Part shown: positions 1 to 8,637 of the stretch, piece by piece
Layout of the letters: each line of letters starts with the position of its first letter
Numbering within the stretch: position 1 is the stretch's first letter
Origin: Roseomonas sp.
GTDB taxonomy: Bacteria > Pseudomonadota > Alphaproteobacteria > Acetobacterales > Acetobacteraceae
DNA length: 64,000 nucleotides
Direction of reading: 5' to 3'
NCBI GenBank assembly: GCA_020249925.1
Contig: JADCER010000005.1
Span: 496,001 to 560,000 of the forward strand
Made by a program: the position numbers and the translations under genes
The notes under the pieces: generated by a model
Told to the model about the DNA's origin: nothing
Database searches by the model: none
The model's input: the letters and a program-made list of their open reading frames with translations, nothing else

Positions 1-486
1 GCCTTTGGCGGTTCCATCACCAATATCGAACCCATCTTCGCCAAGCTGAGGGAGGCGCTGCCCAAGGTTGCCGCTGTTTCCGCGCCGGCTGCCCTGCCGG
101 GACTGTTCCAGCAAGGCCAGATCGATATCATGTACACCAATACGAATAATGCCGCGACGCTGAAGGGCCGTGGCGTTGACATTGCCTTCGTGGCACCAAG
201 TGAAGGCGCCATTACCTTCAATACCACCTTGCACATTGTCAGGGGCTCGGGAAATCGCGCCAATGCGCATCGCTATATTGATGTGGCGATTTCCGCCGAA
301 GCGCAAAGCCGGTTGCAATTGTCGCCTTTCAACATGATCCCGGTGAACAAGGATGTGCAGCTGAGCCCCAATCTGGACATCAAATCGCTTGATGAATTGT
401 CCAAGATGGTCACGCATGATTGGAATGTGATCAACCCGCGCCGCGCTGCCTGGATTGATCGCTTCAATCGCGAGATCACGAAGTAA
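1..486 (+). CDS. ABC transporter periplasmic substrate-binding protein, C-terminal part (polyamine type)
   Basis: The reading frame is open from base 1 to a TAA at 484-486, so the start lies outside the window. The 161 visible residues look like the C-terminal lobe of PotD/PotF-like periplasmic binding proteins: a segment giving a mature-protein ligand pocket (VAPSEGA), then a helix rich in AISAEAQ, and a closing tail with WIDRFN. Two PotB/PotC-like permeases follow with 4 and 0 bases between genes, so this is the binding component of the same importer. The ATPase is not downstream and presumably lies before the window. The substrate (polyamine or another small cation or organic acid) cannot be told from this fragment. 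Confidence 0.8.
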   Translation, partial: AFGGSITNIEPIFAKLREALPKVAAVSAPAALPGLFQQGQIDIMYTNTNNAATLKGRGVDIAFVAPSEGAITFNTTLHIVRGSGNRANAHRYIDVAISAEAQSRLQLSPFNMIPVNKDVQLSPNLDIKSLDELSKMVTHDWNVINPRRAAWIDRFNREITK

Positions 487-490
487 AGCC

Positions 491-1324
491 ATGCGCAGAG
501 CAGCGGTGGATTGGCGCCTGGCAGCGCCTTTGGGGATTGTCTACCTCGCACTTTTTGCGGCACCGCTGCTGTTGTTGCTTGGCATATCGCTTCATGCTGA
601 TCAGGATTTGCAGCAATGGGGCCTGGATAATTGGACCAAATTCTGGGGCGATGCCTTCTACCGCGGCGTTGTCTGGGATACGCTTCGGCTGGGCGTGGCG
701 GCGGTGCTGGCGACATCGCTGTTTGCCTGGCCGCTTGCGGTTTTTTTCTGCAACGCGAGCCCCCGCACGCAGAAGATCCTGCTGTTCATCATCCTGTTGC
801 CGCTGCTCACCTCAGTCGTCATTCGCACCTTCGCCTGGATCGTGATCCTGGCGCGTGAAGGATTGGTCAATCAGGTCGTGCTGGCGCTTGGCCTCAGCGC
901 CACGCCGCTCAGGCTGTTGCAGACGGAAACGGGGCTGATCCTTGCCCTGATGCAAATCGAAATGCCGCTGATGCTATTGCCGCTGATTTCCGTCATGCGC
1001 GGGCTTGATCCCAATTTGCTGGATGCGTCACGCGCGCTTGGGGCGGGCATGTGGCGAAGCTTCTTTCGCGTCATCCTCCCGCTCAGCCTGCCGGGCTGGA
1101 TCGCAGGTGCCACGCTGGTTTTCGCTTCCGCCTGCACTGCCTTCATTTCGCAATCCGTCATTGGTGGAGCAAGGCTTGTTTATCTGCCATCGCTCATCTG
1201 GCAGCAGGCCATGGTGGTTTATGATTGGCCCTTCGCCGCAGTCTGTTCCGTCACGCTGCTGCTGACGGTGCTGGCCGGCATCATGATGTTGAATTGGCTC
1301 GGCCGCTATGCAAGGACCGATTGA
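491..1324 (+). CDS. ABC transporter permease (PotB-like)
   Basis: This 277-residue inner-membrane protein has about six hydrophobic segments. The binding-protein-dependent permease EAA loop is near residues 176-200 (DASRALGAG followed by ILPLSLPG), where it would contact the ATPase. The ATG at 491 is 4 bases after the binding-protein stop. The frame stays open upstream to 455, but that extension overlaps the preceding gene, so the later ATG is preferred. It pairs with the next permease to form the channel of a polyamine/iron-type importer. The family is clear; the substrate is not. Confidence 0.85.
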   Translation: MRRAAVDWRLAAPLGIVYLALFAAPLLLLLGISLHADQDLQQWGLDNWTKFWGDAFYRGVVWDTLRLGVAAVLATSLFAWPLAVFFCNASPRTQKILLFIILLPLLTSVVIRTFAWIVILAREGLVNQVVLALGLSATPLRLLQTETGLILALMQIEMPLMLLPLISVMRGLDPNLLDASRALGAGMWRSFFRVILPLSLPGWIAGATLVFASACTAFISQSVIGGARLVYLPSLIWQQAMVVYDWPFAAVCSVTLLLTVLAGIMMLNWLGRYARTD

Positions 1325-2146
1325 ATGAACCAGCGCCGCACCTTTTCGGATCAAAGCTTTTCCTATGTCTTTGGTGGCCTCACTTTGCTTGGCGTGCTGA
1401 TCCTGGTCGGCCCGGTTTTCATTGTGCTGATCACAAGCTTCACTACCTCGGCCTCCTTGCGGTTTCCGCCGCCGGAATTGTCGTTCCGCTGGTATCAGGC
1501 CTTGTTCGATACAACGCGGTCTGCACATATCCACCGCGCGGCCGGCAATTCGCTTTGGGTGGCCAGCATGGCGACGCTGGCGGCGACTATTCTTGCCGTG
1601 CTCGCTGCGCTCGCCATTGGGCGTTCCCGCCGGCCGGCAGCGCGCGCCCTGGAAGCAAGCTTTCTCTCACCGCTCATTCTGCCCTCGCTCGCTTATGGGC
1701 TTGCGACATTGATGTTTTTCTCATTGCTGGGGCTCCGCCCATCGCTCACGCATTTGATCGGCGGGCATTTGGTGGTGATCGCGCCCTTTGTTTTCCGCAC
1801 CACCTTGGCGACTGTCACGCAATTGGAACCGGCGCTTTTGGAAAGCTCCGCCAGTTTGGGCGCAGGGCGCTTCATGACCTTCCGGCGCATCACGCTTCCC
1901 TTGATCGCCCCTGGTATTTTTGCCGGCGCCTTCCTGGCTTTTGTGGCATCCATGGATAATGTACCGGTCTCGCTTTTTCTGTCCAATGCGCGGACGGATA
2001 TGCTGCCTATCCGCATGTGGGGCATGATGGAAAGCACGCTGGATGTGCGCGTTGCCGCGGTTTCAGGCGTGCTCATTCTGGCGATAATGGTGCTGATGTT
2101 CCTAATGGACCGGCTGACCGGGCTGACGCGACGGATGAGTCTGTAA
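1325..2146 (+). CDS. ABC transporter permease (PotC-like)
   Basis: This 273-residue permease starts at the base after the TGA of the previous permease, which implies translational coupling. Its EAA loop is near residues 172-197 (ESSASLGAG then ITLPLIAPG). Six hydrophobic helices are visible. It would form the second half of the transmembrane channel. It is the last gene of this operon in the window, and the next gene runs on the opposite strand with its stop 38 bases away. No clear terminator hairpin was seen in that gap. Confidence 0.85.
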   Translation: MNQRRTFSDQSFSYVFGGLTLLGVLILVGPVFIVLITSFTTSASLRFPPPELSFRWYQALFDTTRSAHIHRAAGNSLWVASMATLAATILAVLAALAIGRSRRPAARALEASFLSPLILPSLAYGLATLMFFSLLGLRPSLTHLIGGHLVVIAPFVFRTTLATVTQLEPALLESSASLGAGRFMTFRRITLPLIAPGIFAGAFLAFVASMDNVPVSLFLSNARTDMLPIRMWGMMESTLDVRVAAVSGVLILAIMVLMFLMDRLTGLTRRMSL

Positions 2147-2184
2147 TTACCCGTCTCGGCCTCTGCCACAGCGGCGGTGCAAAT

Positions 2185-3126
2185 TTATATGGCCCGCGCC
2201 CGGAACAGCGCTGAAAGGCGTCCGTCAATCAGTGCAAGGCCAAGTCCTATCATGCCCATGCCGAAAAAATGCCTGGCAGCCAGGCTTTCACCAAGGAATA
2301 GACTACCCAACAGAATGGCGCTGATGGGAATAAGGAAGGTCACCAGCGCCAGATTGGTAGCGCCCGCCGCCGCGAGGATGCGGAAATAGAGAATATAGGC
2401 GAGCGCAGTGGAAGCCACGCCAATCGCGAACAATGCTGCCCAAGTACCGCTGCTCGGTGGCGCCAGGGTCCAGGGGTGATCCACCGCCAGCACAAGCGGC
2501 AGCATCACCAAGCTTGAAGCGGTGACCTGGCCTGTCGCGGTCGCCAAGGGCGGCACACCCATGCGCTTGAAACGGCGCCCAAAGACACCGGCAAAGGCAT
2601 AGGAAATGGCTGCGGCAAGACACGCCAATTGTGCCAGAAGCCCAGTCCCCAAGCCCGAGAGCAATTCGGCCCCAAGCATCAATATCACCCCTAAAATCCC
2701 GAGCGCGACGCCAGCTATCTTGCCCACGCTCATTTTTTCATCGCGTGTCAGGAAATGCGCAACCAGCACCGTGAAAAGCGGCGTGGTGGCGTTGAGGATG
2801 GCGGCCAACCCACTCGCGATATGGTGCTGCCCCCAAACGAATAGCGTGAAGGGAATGGCATTGTTCAAAAGCCCCATGCCGAAAAAGGCAGGCCAAAGCC
2901 CTTTCATGCGCGGCATGCGGATATTCAATAGCGTGAGCACTGCCCAAAGCGTCACCGCCGCAAGACCCACGCGCACCAGAACAATCGTGAGAGAAGGTAA
3001 TTCCCTGACCGCAACACCATTGAAAAAGAAGGAACCGCCCCAAAGCACCGAAAGCGCAATGAGCATGGCCCATTCCTGTGCGCCCATGGGCGCTTGGGTT
3101 GTAGGTGCGGATGGGGTCTGCGTCAT
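2185..3126 (-). CDS. EamA/DMT-superfamily transporter
   Basis: This 313-residue protein has about ten hydrophobic helices arranged as two EamA repeats (WGGSFFFNG near the first helix; second repeat from about residue 165). Members of this drug/metabolite transporter superfamily export amino acids or other metabolites. The frame is open to 3252, but the extra N-terminal residues are charged and would precede a normal first helix. ATG at 3126, preceded by GGAACG, is therefore chosen; ATG at 3156 is the alternative. It lies 106 bases after maf on the same strand and could be the last gene of that cluster. The substrate is unknown. Confidence 0.8.
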   Translation of the reverse strand: MTQTPSAPTTQAPMGAQEWAMLIALSVLWGGSFFFNGVAVRELPSLTIVLVRVGLAAVTLWAVLTLLNIRMPRMKGLWPAFFGMGLLNNAIPFTLFVWGQHHIASGLAAILNATTPLFTVLVAHFLTRDEKMSVGKIAGVALGILGVILMLGAELLSGLGTGLLAQLACLAAAISYAFAGVFGRRFKRMGVPPLATATGQVTASSLVMLPLVLAVDHPWTLAPPSSGTWAALFAIGVASTALAYILYFRILAAAGATNLALVTFLIPISAILLGSLFLGESLAARHFFGMGMIGLGLALIDGRLSALFRARAI

Positions 3127-3232
3127 TTGCGTTCCGATCAAGTTAAACTTGCCCATCCTAGCCACGAGTTTGTAGGCCGCGCCATCCGCTTCTTGCTTTA
3201 ACTTGAAGTGCGTTATCTCCCTGCCGAGGGAC

Positions 3233-3844
3233 CTACCAAAGCAACACCCCATGCTGCCTTAAAAACCCAAGCAAGGGCAGCAAGGGCAGACCAAGAATGG
3301 CCGGCTGATCGCCCTCAATCCGGTCAAATAATTGCGCGCCATGGCCTTCCAGCCGATAGGCGCCAACGGAAGAAAGCAAGGCCTCACCCTCGGCGGCCAG
3401 ATAGGCTTCCAGAAACGCATCCGAAAAATCGCGCATGGTCAGCCGCGGCTTCGCCACATGCTGCCAGATGCGCTGCCCGCCACGATGGCAAACCAAGGCA
3501 GTCACCAATTCATGCCGGCGCCCGCGCAGGCGTTGCAGATGGGCGCGCGCCGCTGCCATATCGGGCGGCTTGTCGAACCACGCACCATCGCAAACCAGCA
3601 ATTGATCCGCGCCAATCACCAGCGCATCGGGCGCGGACCTTGCCACGCGTTCCGCCTTGGCATCGGCCAGGATCAGCGCGGCCTCATCCGCGGAAATCCC
3701 CTCGGCCTGGGCGGCTTCCTTGATGGCAGCCTCATCCACGCCAGCAACGCGGATCTCAAACCGCAGCCCAGCGCCTTCCAGCACGGCCCGCCGCGCCTTG
3801 GATGCTGATGCAAGGATAAGGGCGGGCGCTGCCGCCTGGATCAC
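3233..3844 (-). CDS. maf: Maf-family nucleoside triphosphate pyrophosphatase
   Basis: This 203-residue protein shows the Maf fold motifs: SASKARR near the N-terminus (residues 12-18) and GADQ at about residue 98. Maf proteins are cytosolic house-cleaning enzymes that hydrolyse non-canonical nucleotides to monophosphates. The Q after GAD and the LRGRRHEL segment resemble the YceF group, which acts on 7-methyl-GTP, more than the dTTP/UTP group. That subgroup call is tentative. The start ATG overlaps the stop of the upstream Bug gene in an ATGA arrangement, so translation is probably coupled. Confidence 0.85.
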   Translation of the reverse strand: MIQAAAPALILASASKARRAVLEGAGLRFEIRVAGVDEAAIKEAAQAEGISADEAALILADAKAERVARSAPDALVIGADQLLVCDGAWFDKPPDMAAARAHLQRLRGRRHELVTALVCHRGGQRIWQHVAKPRLTMRDFSDAFLEAYLAAEGEALLSSVGAYRLEGHGAQLFDRIEGDQPAILGLPLLPLLGFLRQHGVLLW

Positions 3845-4782
3845 TGCCGCGCTTCCGGGCGAAGCCCAAGCGCCGCTTCCTCACCGGCCGCTGCCGCCAG
3901 ATAGGCCGCATAGGCGGTGGCATCACGCAAATCCTCGGTCATGCCAAGCCGTGTCATCACCGCCTTGACGGAAGGGGCGCGCAGCGCCGCGGTGAAGGCG
4001 GCTTCCAGCCTTTGGCGCTCGGCTGCGGGCATATTGGGCGGGCCGATCAGCCCGAAGGGCGCGGTTTCCGTCAGCCCATAGCCAAGCTCAACCAGGGTTG
4101 GCACATCGGGCCAGCGCGGATTGCGGCTGGGCGACCACAGCGTCAGCCAGCGCGCATCCCCCTGATCCACCGCCACATGCAGCCGCGCCCCGCCCGCCAT
4201 GACATCAAGGTCACCCGCCATCAGCGCCTCCACGCCATCGGCAGCGCCGCGGAAGGGCAGATGCACGGCCTGGACGTTTTCCTTCACCATCAGCCGCGCC
4301 ATGGTGACATGCCCGACCGAGCCCACCCCCGCGCTGCCAAAGGAAAGCTGCCCGGGCTTTTGCCGAGCCTCATTGATGAAATCGCGCCAGCCGCCGGGGA
4401 ACCGATCCGCCTTGGCAATCACGCCATAGGTCCCACCCGCCAGGCACATGATGGGTGTCGCATCGCGCCCCATGGTGAAATCAACGCCGCGTTCCACCAG
4501 GGCACGCAGGGTCACCACGGGAAACAGCATCACCACGGACCCATCCGGCGGCGCGCTGCGGAGTTGCGACAAAAGCCGAAGCCCCGTCCGGCTTGGCTTA
4601 TTGTCGAGTCGAATCTCCTGCCCCAATGACTTGCTTGCGTATTTCGCCAAGGCACGCATCAGCTGATCGGTCGCGCCGCCTTCCGCAAAAGGCACCAATA
4701 GGGTCACGCCACGCTGCTGCGCCCGCGCGAGGTTTGGCGCGGCCAATAGCCCGGCACTCACCAAAAACAGGCGTCGCTTCAT
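3841..4782 (-). CDS. Bug/TctC-family periplasmic binding protein
   Basis: This 313-residue protein has a basic N-terminus, a hydrophobic stretch and an ARAQ cleavage region at about residues 19-22, so it is exported. The TctC hallmark appears as VPFAEGGATD near residues 30-40, and FGSAGVGSVGH in the middle forms part of the ligand site. Bug proteins bind carboxylates and feed TctAB-type carriers or signalling. No TctAB is adjacent: the gene sits between an HD hydrolase (4-base overlap upstream) and maf (4-base overlap downstream). Its ligand and partner are unknown. Confidence 0.85.
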   Translation of the reverse strand: MKRRLFLVSAGLLAAPNLARAQQRGVTLLVPFAEGGATDQLMRALAKYASKSLGQEIRLDNKPSRTGLRLLSQLRSAPPDGSVVMLFPVVTLRALVERGVDFTMGRDATPIMCLAGGTYGVIAKADRFPGGWRDFINEARQKPGQLSFGSAGVGSVGHVTMARLMVKENVQAVHLPFRGAADGVEALMAGDLDVMAGGARLHVAVDQGDARWLTLWSPSRNPRWPDVPTLVELGYGLTETAPFGLIGPPNMPAAERQRLEAAFTAALRAPSVKAVMTRLGMTEDLRDATAYAAYLAAAAGEEAALGLRPEARQ

Positions 4783-5330
4783 GGCATCTCGCTCGCGAGC
4801 CTGGCCAAAGCGGCGCGATAGCTTGTGTCAAACAACGCATCCAGCCCAGGGTTCACGCCCTTGAGCCCGGCCGCGACACGCCCCGCCCAGCCGACATATT
4901 CAATGCGGCGCGCATGATTCCAATTCGCCGGCGGGCTATCGGCGATGGAGCGCAAATTCGCGATTTTATCAGCAAGTTTCAACTGCTTGGCCGCTTCGCT
5001 ATGCTTGGGCGCCTGGCTGATCTGCAAGGCCTTCCGAATTTCCTTGGGCTTTTCCTTATCATCGGTCGCCTCTGCCACCAAGCCGGCAATCATGGGGCCG
5101 AAAACGGCGGTCAGATCAGCATCGGTGGTTTCGGTATCTTCCACCGTGTCGTGCAGCAGCCCGGCCAGGATGGCTTCCTCTGGCGCGCCATGTTCGGCGA
5201 GGATCGCGGCAACCTCAATCACATGGTTCACATAGGGCTCGGCGGCGGCACCTTTGCGCACCTGCCCGGCATGGGCGCGGGCGGCGAAAAGCGCGGCGCG
5301 CAGGATCTGCGCGGAAAAATTGGCCTCCAT
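4779..5330 (-). CDS. HD-domain hydrolase of the RelA/SpoT type (small alarmone hydrolase-like)
   Basis: This 183-residue protein consists essentially of one HD domain. The metal and catalytic residues of the SpoT/Mesh1 hydrolase are recognisable: H36, H60-D61, the following E64-D65, and D121 in KLADKIANL. This family removes the 3'-pyrophosphate of (p)ppGpp, and animal relatives also dephosphorylate NADPH. There is no synthetase domain. ATG at 5330 is chosen because the longer open frame to 5909 only shadows the divergent Bug gene. The stop overlaps the next Bug start, suggesting an HD-Bug-maf operon. Confidence 0.8.
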   Translation of the reverse strand: MEANFSAQILRAALFAARAHAGQVRKGAAAEPYVNHVIEVAAILAEHGAPEEAILAGLLHDTVEDTETTDADLTAVFGPMIAGLVAEATDDKEKPKEIRKALQISQAPKHSEAAKQLKLADKIANLRSIADSPPANWNHARRIEYVGWAGRVAAGLKGVNPGLDALFDTSYRAALARLASEMP

Positions 5331-5411
5331 GGCGTTTTCACTAGCGCCAAGCTGCAAAATGTAAATGGGGCAGGGGATGCATATCGGCCCAAAGCCTGAT
5401 AAAGCGCCGGC

Positions 5412-6386
5412 ATGCTCGATCATCGTCTCTCTCGCCGCGCCCTGCTCGCGGCCAGCCCGCTGCTTGCCGCCCCCGCCTTGGCGCAGGCGCCCTTTCCCAA
5501 TCGGCCTATCCGTTTGGTGGTGGGCTTCACGCCTGGCGGTGCCACCGATATCTCGGCCCGCGCCTTTGCGCCCAAAATGTCGGAAGTGCTGGGCCAGCCG
5601 GTGATTGTGGAAAACCGCCCCGGCGCCGGCAGCAATCTGGCGACCGAGCTTGTGGCCCGCAGCCCGGCCGATGGCTACACCATCCTGCTCGCAACACTCG
5701 GCGCCTTGGTGATCAGCCCCATGGTCATGCGCCTGCCGATAGACCCGGCGCGGGATCTGGTGCCGGTTTCCATCGCCGTTGACCTGTTCAATATCCTGAC
5801 CGTCCCCGCCGAACGCCCCTGGCGCACCGCGGCCGATATCATCGCCGCCGCCAAGGCGCGGCCGGGAGAGCTTTCCTGGGGCCATAGCGGCATTGGCAGC
5901 GCGCCCCAATTGGCCGGCCTGTTATTCGCCAAAATGGCCGGGATTGAAACCATTGAGGTCTCCTACCGCGGCGGCGGCCTGGTGGCGACGGATTTGATTT
6001 CCGGCCGGCTGGATTACGGCTTCCCGACCTCGCCCTCGGTCAAGACGCATATCGAAGCGGGCCGACTGCGCGGGCTTGCGGTGCCAACCCTGCAACGTTC
6101 CCGGCTTTTGCCGGATATCCCAACGGTGGCGGAAACCGGCCTTCCCGGCTTCAACGTGCCATCCTGGTATGCGGTGGTAGCACCCCGCGGCACGCCGGAA
6201 CCGGCGGTGGAACGGCTGGCACATGCCATGCGCATTGCCTTGGAAGACCCCGATGTGGTCGGCATCCTGAACCGCAATGGTCTGGAGGCCATGCCCTCCA
6301 CCCCCGCGGAATTCGCCGCTGCCTGGGCCGCCGAGCGCACCAAATGGGAACCGATCATTCGCGAAAGCGGCATCAGGATCGAATAG
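5412..6386 (+). CDS. Bug/TctC-family periplasmic binding protein
   Basis: This 324-residue protein has an RR-containing signal region (LSRRALLAA) ending near ALAQA at residue 26, which may be Tat- or Sec-dependent. Family motifs are VVGFTPGGATD, ENRPGAGSN, and WGHSGIGSAPQ in the pocket. It would bind a carboxylate in the periplasm. It is divergent from the HD/Bug/maf cluster, with 81 bases between the two starts, so the promoters probably face away from each other there. No TctAB genes are adjacent, making it an orphan receptor. Confidence 0.87.
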   Translation: MLDHRLSRRALLAASPLLAAPALAQAPFPNRPIRLVVGFTPGGATDISARAFAPKMSEVLGQPVIVENRPGAGSNLATELVARSPADGYTILLATLGALVISPMVMRLPIDPARDLVPVSIAVDLFNILTVPAERPWRTAADIIAAAKARPGELSWGHSGIGSAPQLAGLLFAKMAGIETIEVSYRGGGLVATDLISGRLDYGFPTSPSVKTHIEAGRLRGLAVPTLQRSRLLPDIPTVAETGLPGFNVPSWYAVVAPRGTPEPAVERLAHAMRIALEDPDVVGILNRNGLEAMPSTPAEFAAAWAAERTKWEPIIRESGIRIE

Positions 6387-6436
6387 CGGCGCGGGGCTTA
6401 AATGGCCTATAAGGCGGCAGAAAGGATTTTCTGCCC

Positions 6437-7702
6437 GTGAACGCCATGCCCCCCGATGCCACCCAGGCCCTGGAGATTGCCGCGCGCGCCGCGCGTGCCG
6501 CCACAAGTGCGCTGGCGGCAGCGCCACGCGCGGTGAAGGATGAGGCGCTGCTTTTGGCGGCGGCAGCCTTGCGTGAGCGTGAAGCGCAGATCATCGCCGC
6601 GAATGCCGAGGATATCGCGGCGGCACCTGGTTTGTCGCCGGCCTTTCGTGATCGGCTGCTGCTGAATGCCGCGCGCATCGAAGCCATGGCCAAGGGGCTT
6701 GAGGAAGTCGCCGCACTGCGCGATCCGGTTGGCCGTGTGCTCGCGGAATGGCAGCGCCCCAATGGGCTGCGTTTCCAGCGCGTGGCGCAGCCGCTTGGCG
6801 TGATCGGCATGATTTTCGAAAGCCGGCCCAATGTCACGGCGGATGCGGCTGCGCTTTGCCTCAAATCCGGCAATGCGGTGATTTTGCGCGGTGGGTCGGA
6901 AAGCTTGCGCAGCGCCACCGCTATCCATGCCTGTATGGTGCAGGGACTGAAGCTTGCCGGCCTACCGGAAGCCGCGGTGCAAGTGGCCCCCAGCGCTGAC
7001 CGCGCCTTTGTCGGCGCCATGCTGCGCGCTTCAGGCTTGATTGATTTGATCATACCGCGCGGCGGCAAGGGGCTGGTGACGCGCGTTTTGGAAGAAGCGC
7101 GCGTCCCCGTGCTGGCGCATGCAGAAGGGCTTTGCCACACCTATATCCATGCCGGCGCGGATCACGCCATGGCGCGCGCCGTTTTGGCCAATGCCAAGAT
7201 GCGCCGCACCGGCGTTTGTGGCGCCACTGAAACCCTGCTGATTGATGCCGCCATCGCGCCCGCGCTGCTGCCCGCACTGATTGCGGATTTGCGCGCCCTT
7301 GGCTGCGATTTTCGCGCTGATGAGGCCGCGCGCGCCATTGTGCCGGGCCTCAAGCCCGCAACCGATGAAGACTACGCCACGGAATGGCTGGATGCGATCC
7401 TGTCGGTGAAGGTCGTTGCCGGCGTTGACGAGGCGCTTTCCCATATCCGCCGCTTCGGCAGTGAGCATACGGAAGCGATCATCACCGAAGATGCCAGGGC
7501 AGCGCAGCAATTTCTGGATGGCATTTCCTCGGCTGTTGGGCTTTGGAATGCCTCCACGCAATTCTGCGATGGCAGCGAATTCGGCTTTGGTGCGGAGATC
7601 GGCATCGCGACCGGGCGGCTGCATGCGCGCGGGCCGGTGGGGCTAGAGCAACTTTGCACCTATCGCTATAAGATTTTCGGCACGGGGCAGGTCCGGCCGT
7701 GA
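6437..7702 (+). CDS. proA: Glutamate-5-semialdehyde dehydrogenase (gamma-glutamyl phosphate reductase)
   Basis: This 421-residue protein matches ProA, the NADPH-dependent reductase that makes glutamate-5-semialdehyde for proline synthesis in the cytosol. Visible signatures are FESRPNVTAD, LRGGSE and the catalytic cysteine in GVCGATE near residue 261. GTG at 6437 is chosen because AAAGGA at 6421-6426 lies 10 bases before it, whereas ATG at 6446 would be 19 bases away. proB is not adjacent. The stop overlaps the start of the following hydratase-like gene by one base, so the two may be co-translated. Confidence 0.95.
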   Translation: MNAMPPDATQALEIAARAARAATSALAAAPRAVKDEALLLAAAALREREAQIIAANAEDIAAAPGLSPAFRDRLLLNAARIEAMAKGLEEVAALRDPVGRVLAEWQRPNGLRFQRVAQPLGVIGMIFESRPNVTADAAALCLKSGNAVILRGGSESLRSATAIHACMVQGLKLAGLPEAAVQVAPSADRAFVGAMLRASGLIDLIIPRGGKGLVTRVLEEARVPVLAHAEGLCHTYIHAGADHAMARAVLANAKMRRTGVCGATETLLIDAAIAPALLPALIADLRALGCDFRADEAARAIVPGLKPATDEDYATEWLDAILSVKVVAGVDEALSHIRRFGSEHTEAIITEDARAAQQFLDGISSAVGLWNASTQFCDGSEFGFGAEIGIATGRLHARGPVGLEQLCTYRYKIFGTGQVRP

Positions 7703-8559
7703 TGCTGCGGCGCGTTCTTGCCGCGCTGCTGATTGCCCTGGCGCTGGCGCCCGCCGCACGCGCTGCCTGCCCGGATGATGCGGCGATTGCGCGCTTCGCC
7801 GGGCAGATCCTGCAACGCCAATCGCCCACCCCTTTCGCGGCGCTATCGCCCGCCGATGGGCGCTGCGTGCAGGACAAGCTTGTAGCGCTTTTCGCGCAAC
7901 CCTTGGGCGACGTGGTGGGCTTCAAGCTTGGCCTGACCAATCCCGCCATCCAGCAACGCTTCGGCATTGACCATCCTATTCGTGGTTCGATTTTCCACGC
8001 CACCTTGCGCGCTTCTTCGGGCGCTGAGATCGAAGCACGCTTCGCCGCCGTGCCGGTGCTTGAAGCGGATATGCTGGTGCGTGTTTCGATAGGTGGCGTT
8101 GAAACTGCGCTGAATGACCACGCCGCGCTGATCCGCCATATTGATCAGGTGATCCCCTTCATTGAATTGCCCGATCTTGTCTATGCGCCGGATCATCGCC
8201 CAAGCCTTGGCGATCTGCTCGCGATCAATGTCGGCGCGCGGCTTGGCGTGCAGGGGCGCCCGATTGCGGTGACGCCGAGCGCGGATTTCATCGCCGCCTT
8301 GGGGCGGATGAGCATTTCACTGCATCAGGATGGGCGGGAGGTTTCACGGGCACCCGGGGCCGCCATTCTGGGCCATCCCTTGAATGCGCTCGCCTGGATT
8401 GCGCGCGACTTGGCGCGAGAGGGGCGGCCCTTGCGTGCGGGGGATATCATCTCCTTGGGCTCATTCTCACCGCCGCAGCCGGTGGTGGCGGGCCAGGTCT
8501 GGACCGCGCGCTATGAGGGCTTGGATCAGGCGCAGGATGTGGTGGTGCGGTTCAAATAA
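7702..8559 (+). CDS. Exported 2-keto-4-pentenoate hydratase / FAH-superfamily-like protein
   Basis: This 285-residue protein resembles MhpD-type hydratases: VGFKLGLTN near residue 75, LEADMLVRV near 120 and FIELPD near 155 correspond to the substrate and metal-binding segments. Known members are cytosolic and act in meta-cleavage of aromatic rings. Here the first 23 residues form a clear signal peptide (RR, about 14 hydrophobic residues, then ARA before Cys). The Cys is not in a good lipobox, so a soluble periplasmic protein is more likely than a lipoprotein. ATG at 7702 overlaps the proA stop. The substrate is unknown. Confidence 0.75.
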   Translation: MLRRVLAALLIALALAPAARAACPDDAAIARFAGQILQRQSPTPFAALSPADGRCVQDKLVALFAQPLGDVVGFKLGLTNPAIQQRFGIDHPIRGSIFHATLRASSGAEIEARFAAVPVLEADMLVRVSIGGVETALNDHAALIRHIDQVIPFIELPDLVYAPDHRPSLGDLLAINVGARLGVQGRPIAVTPSADFIAALGRMSISLHQDGREVSRAPGAAILGHPLNALAWIARDLAREGRPLRAGDIISLGSFSPPQPVVAGQVWTARYEGLDQAQDVVVRFK

Positions 8560-8637
8560 TCTGGCCGTTTCGTCAAAGGCGCGCCGCCTGCTATGGTAAA
8601 ACGCTGAGTTTGTTGGTGATCAGGAAAGACGCGCCGC

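Noticed and set aside
5331..5909. N-terminal extension of the HD-hydrolase frame
   Set aside because: It overlaps the divergent Bug gene, and the extra residues are low-complexity; the HD domain starts normally after ATG 5330.
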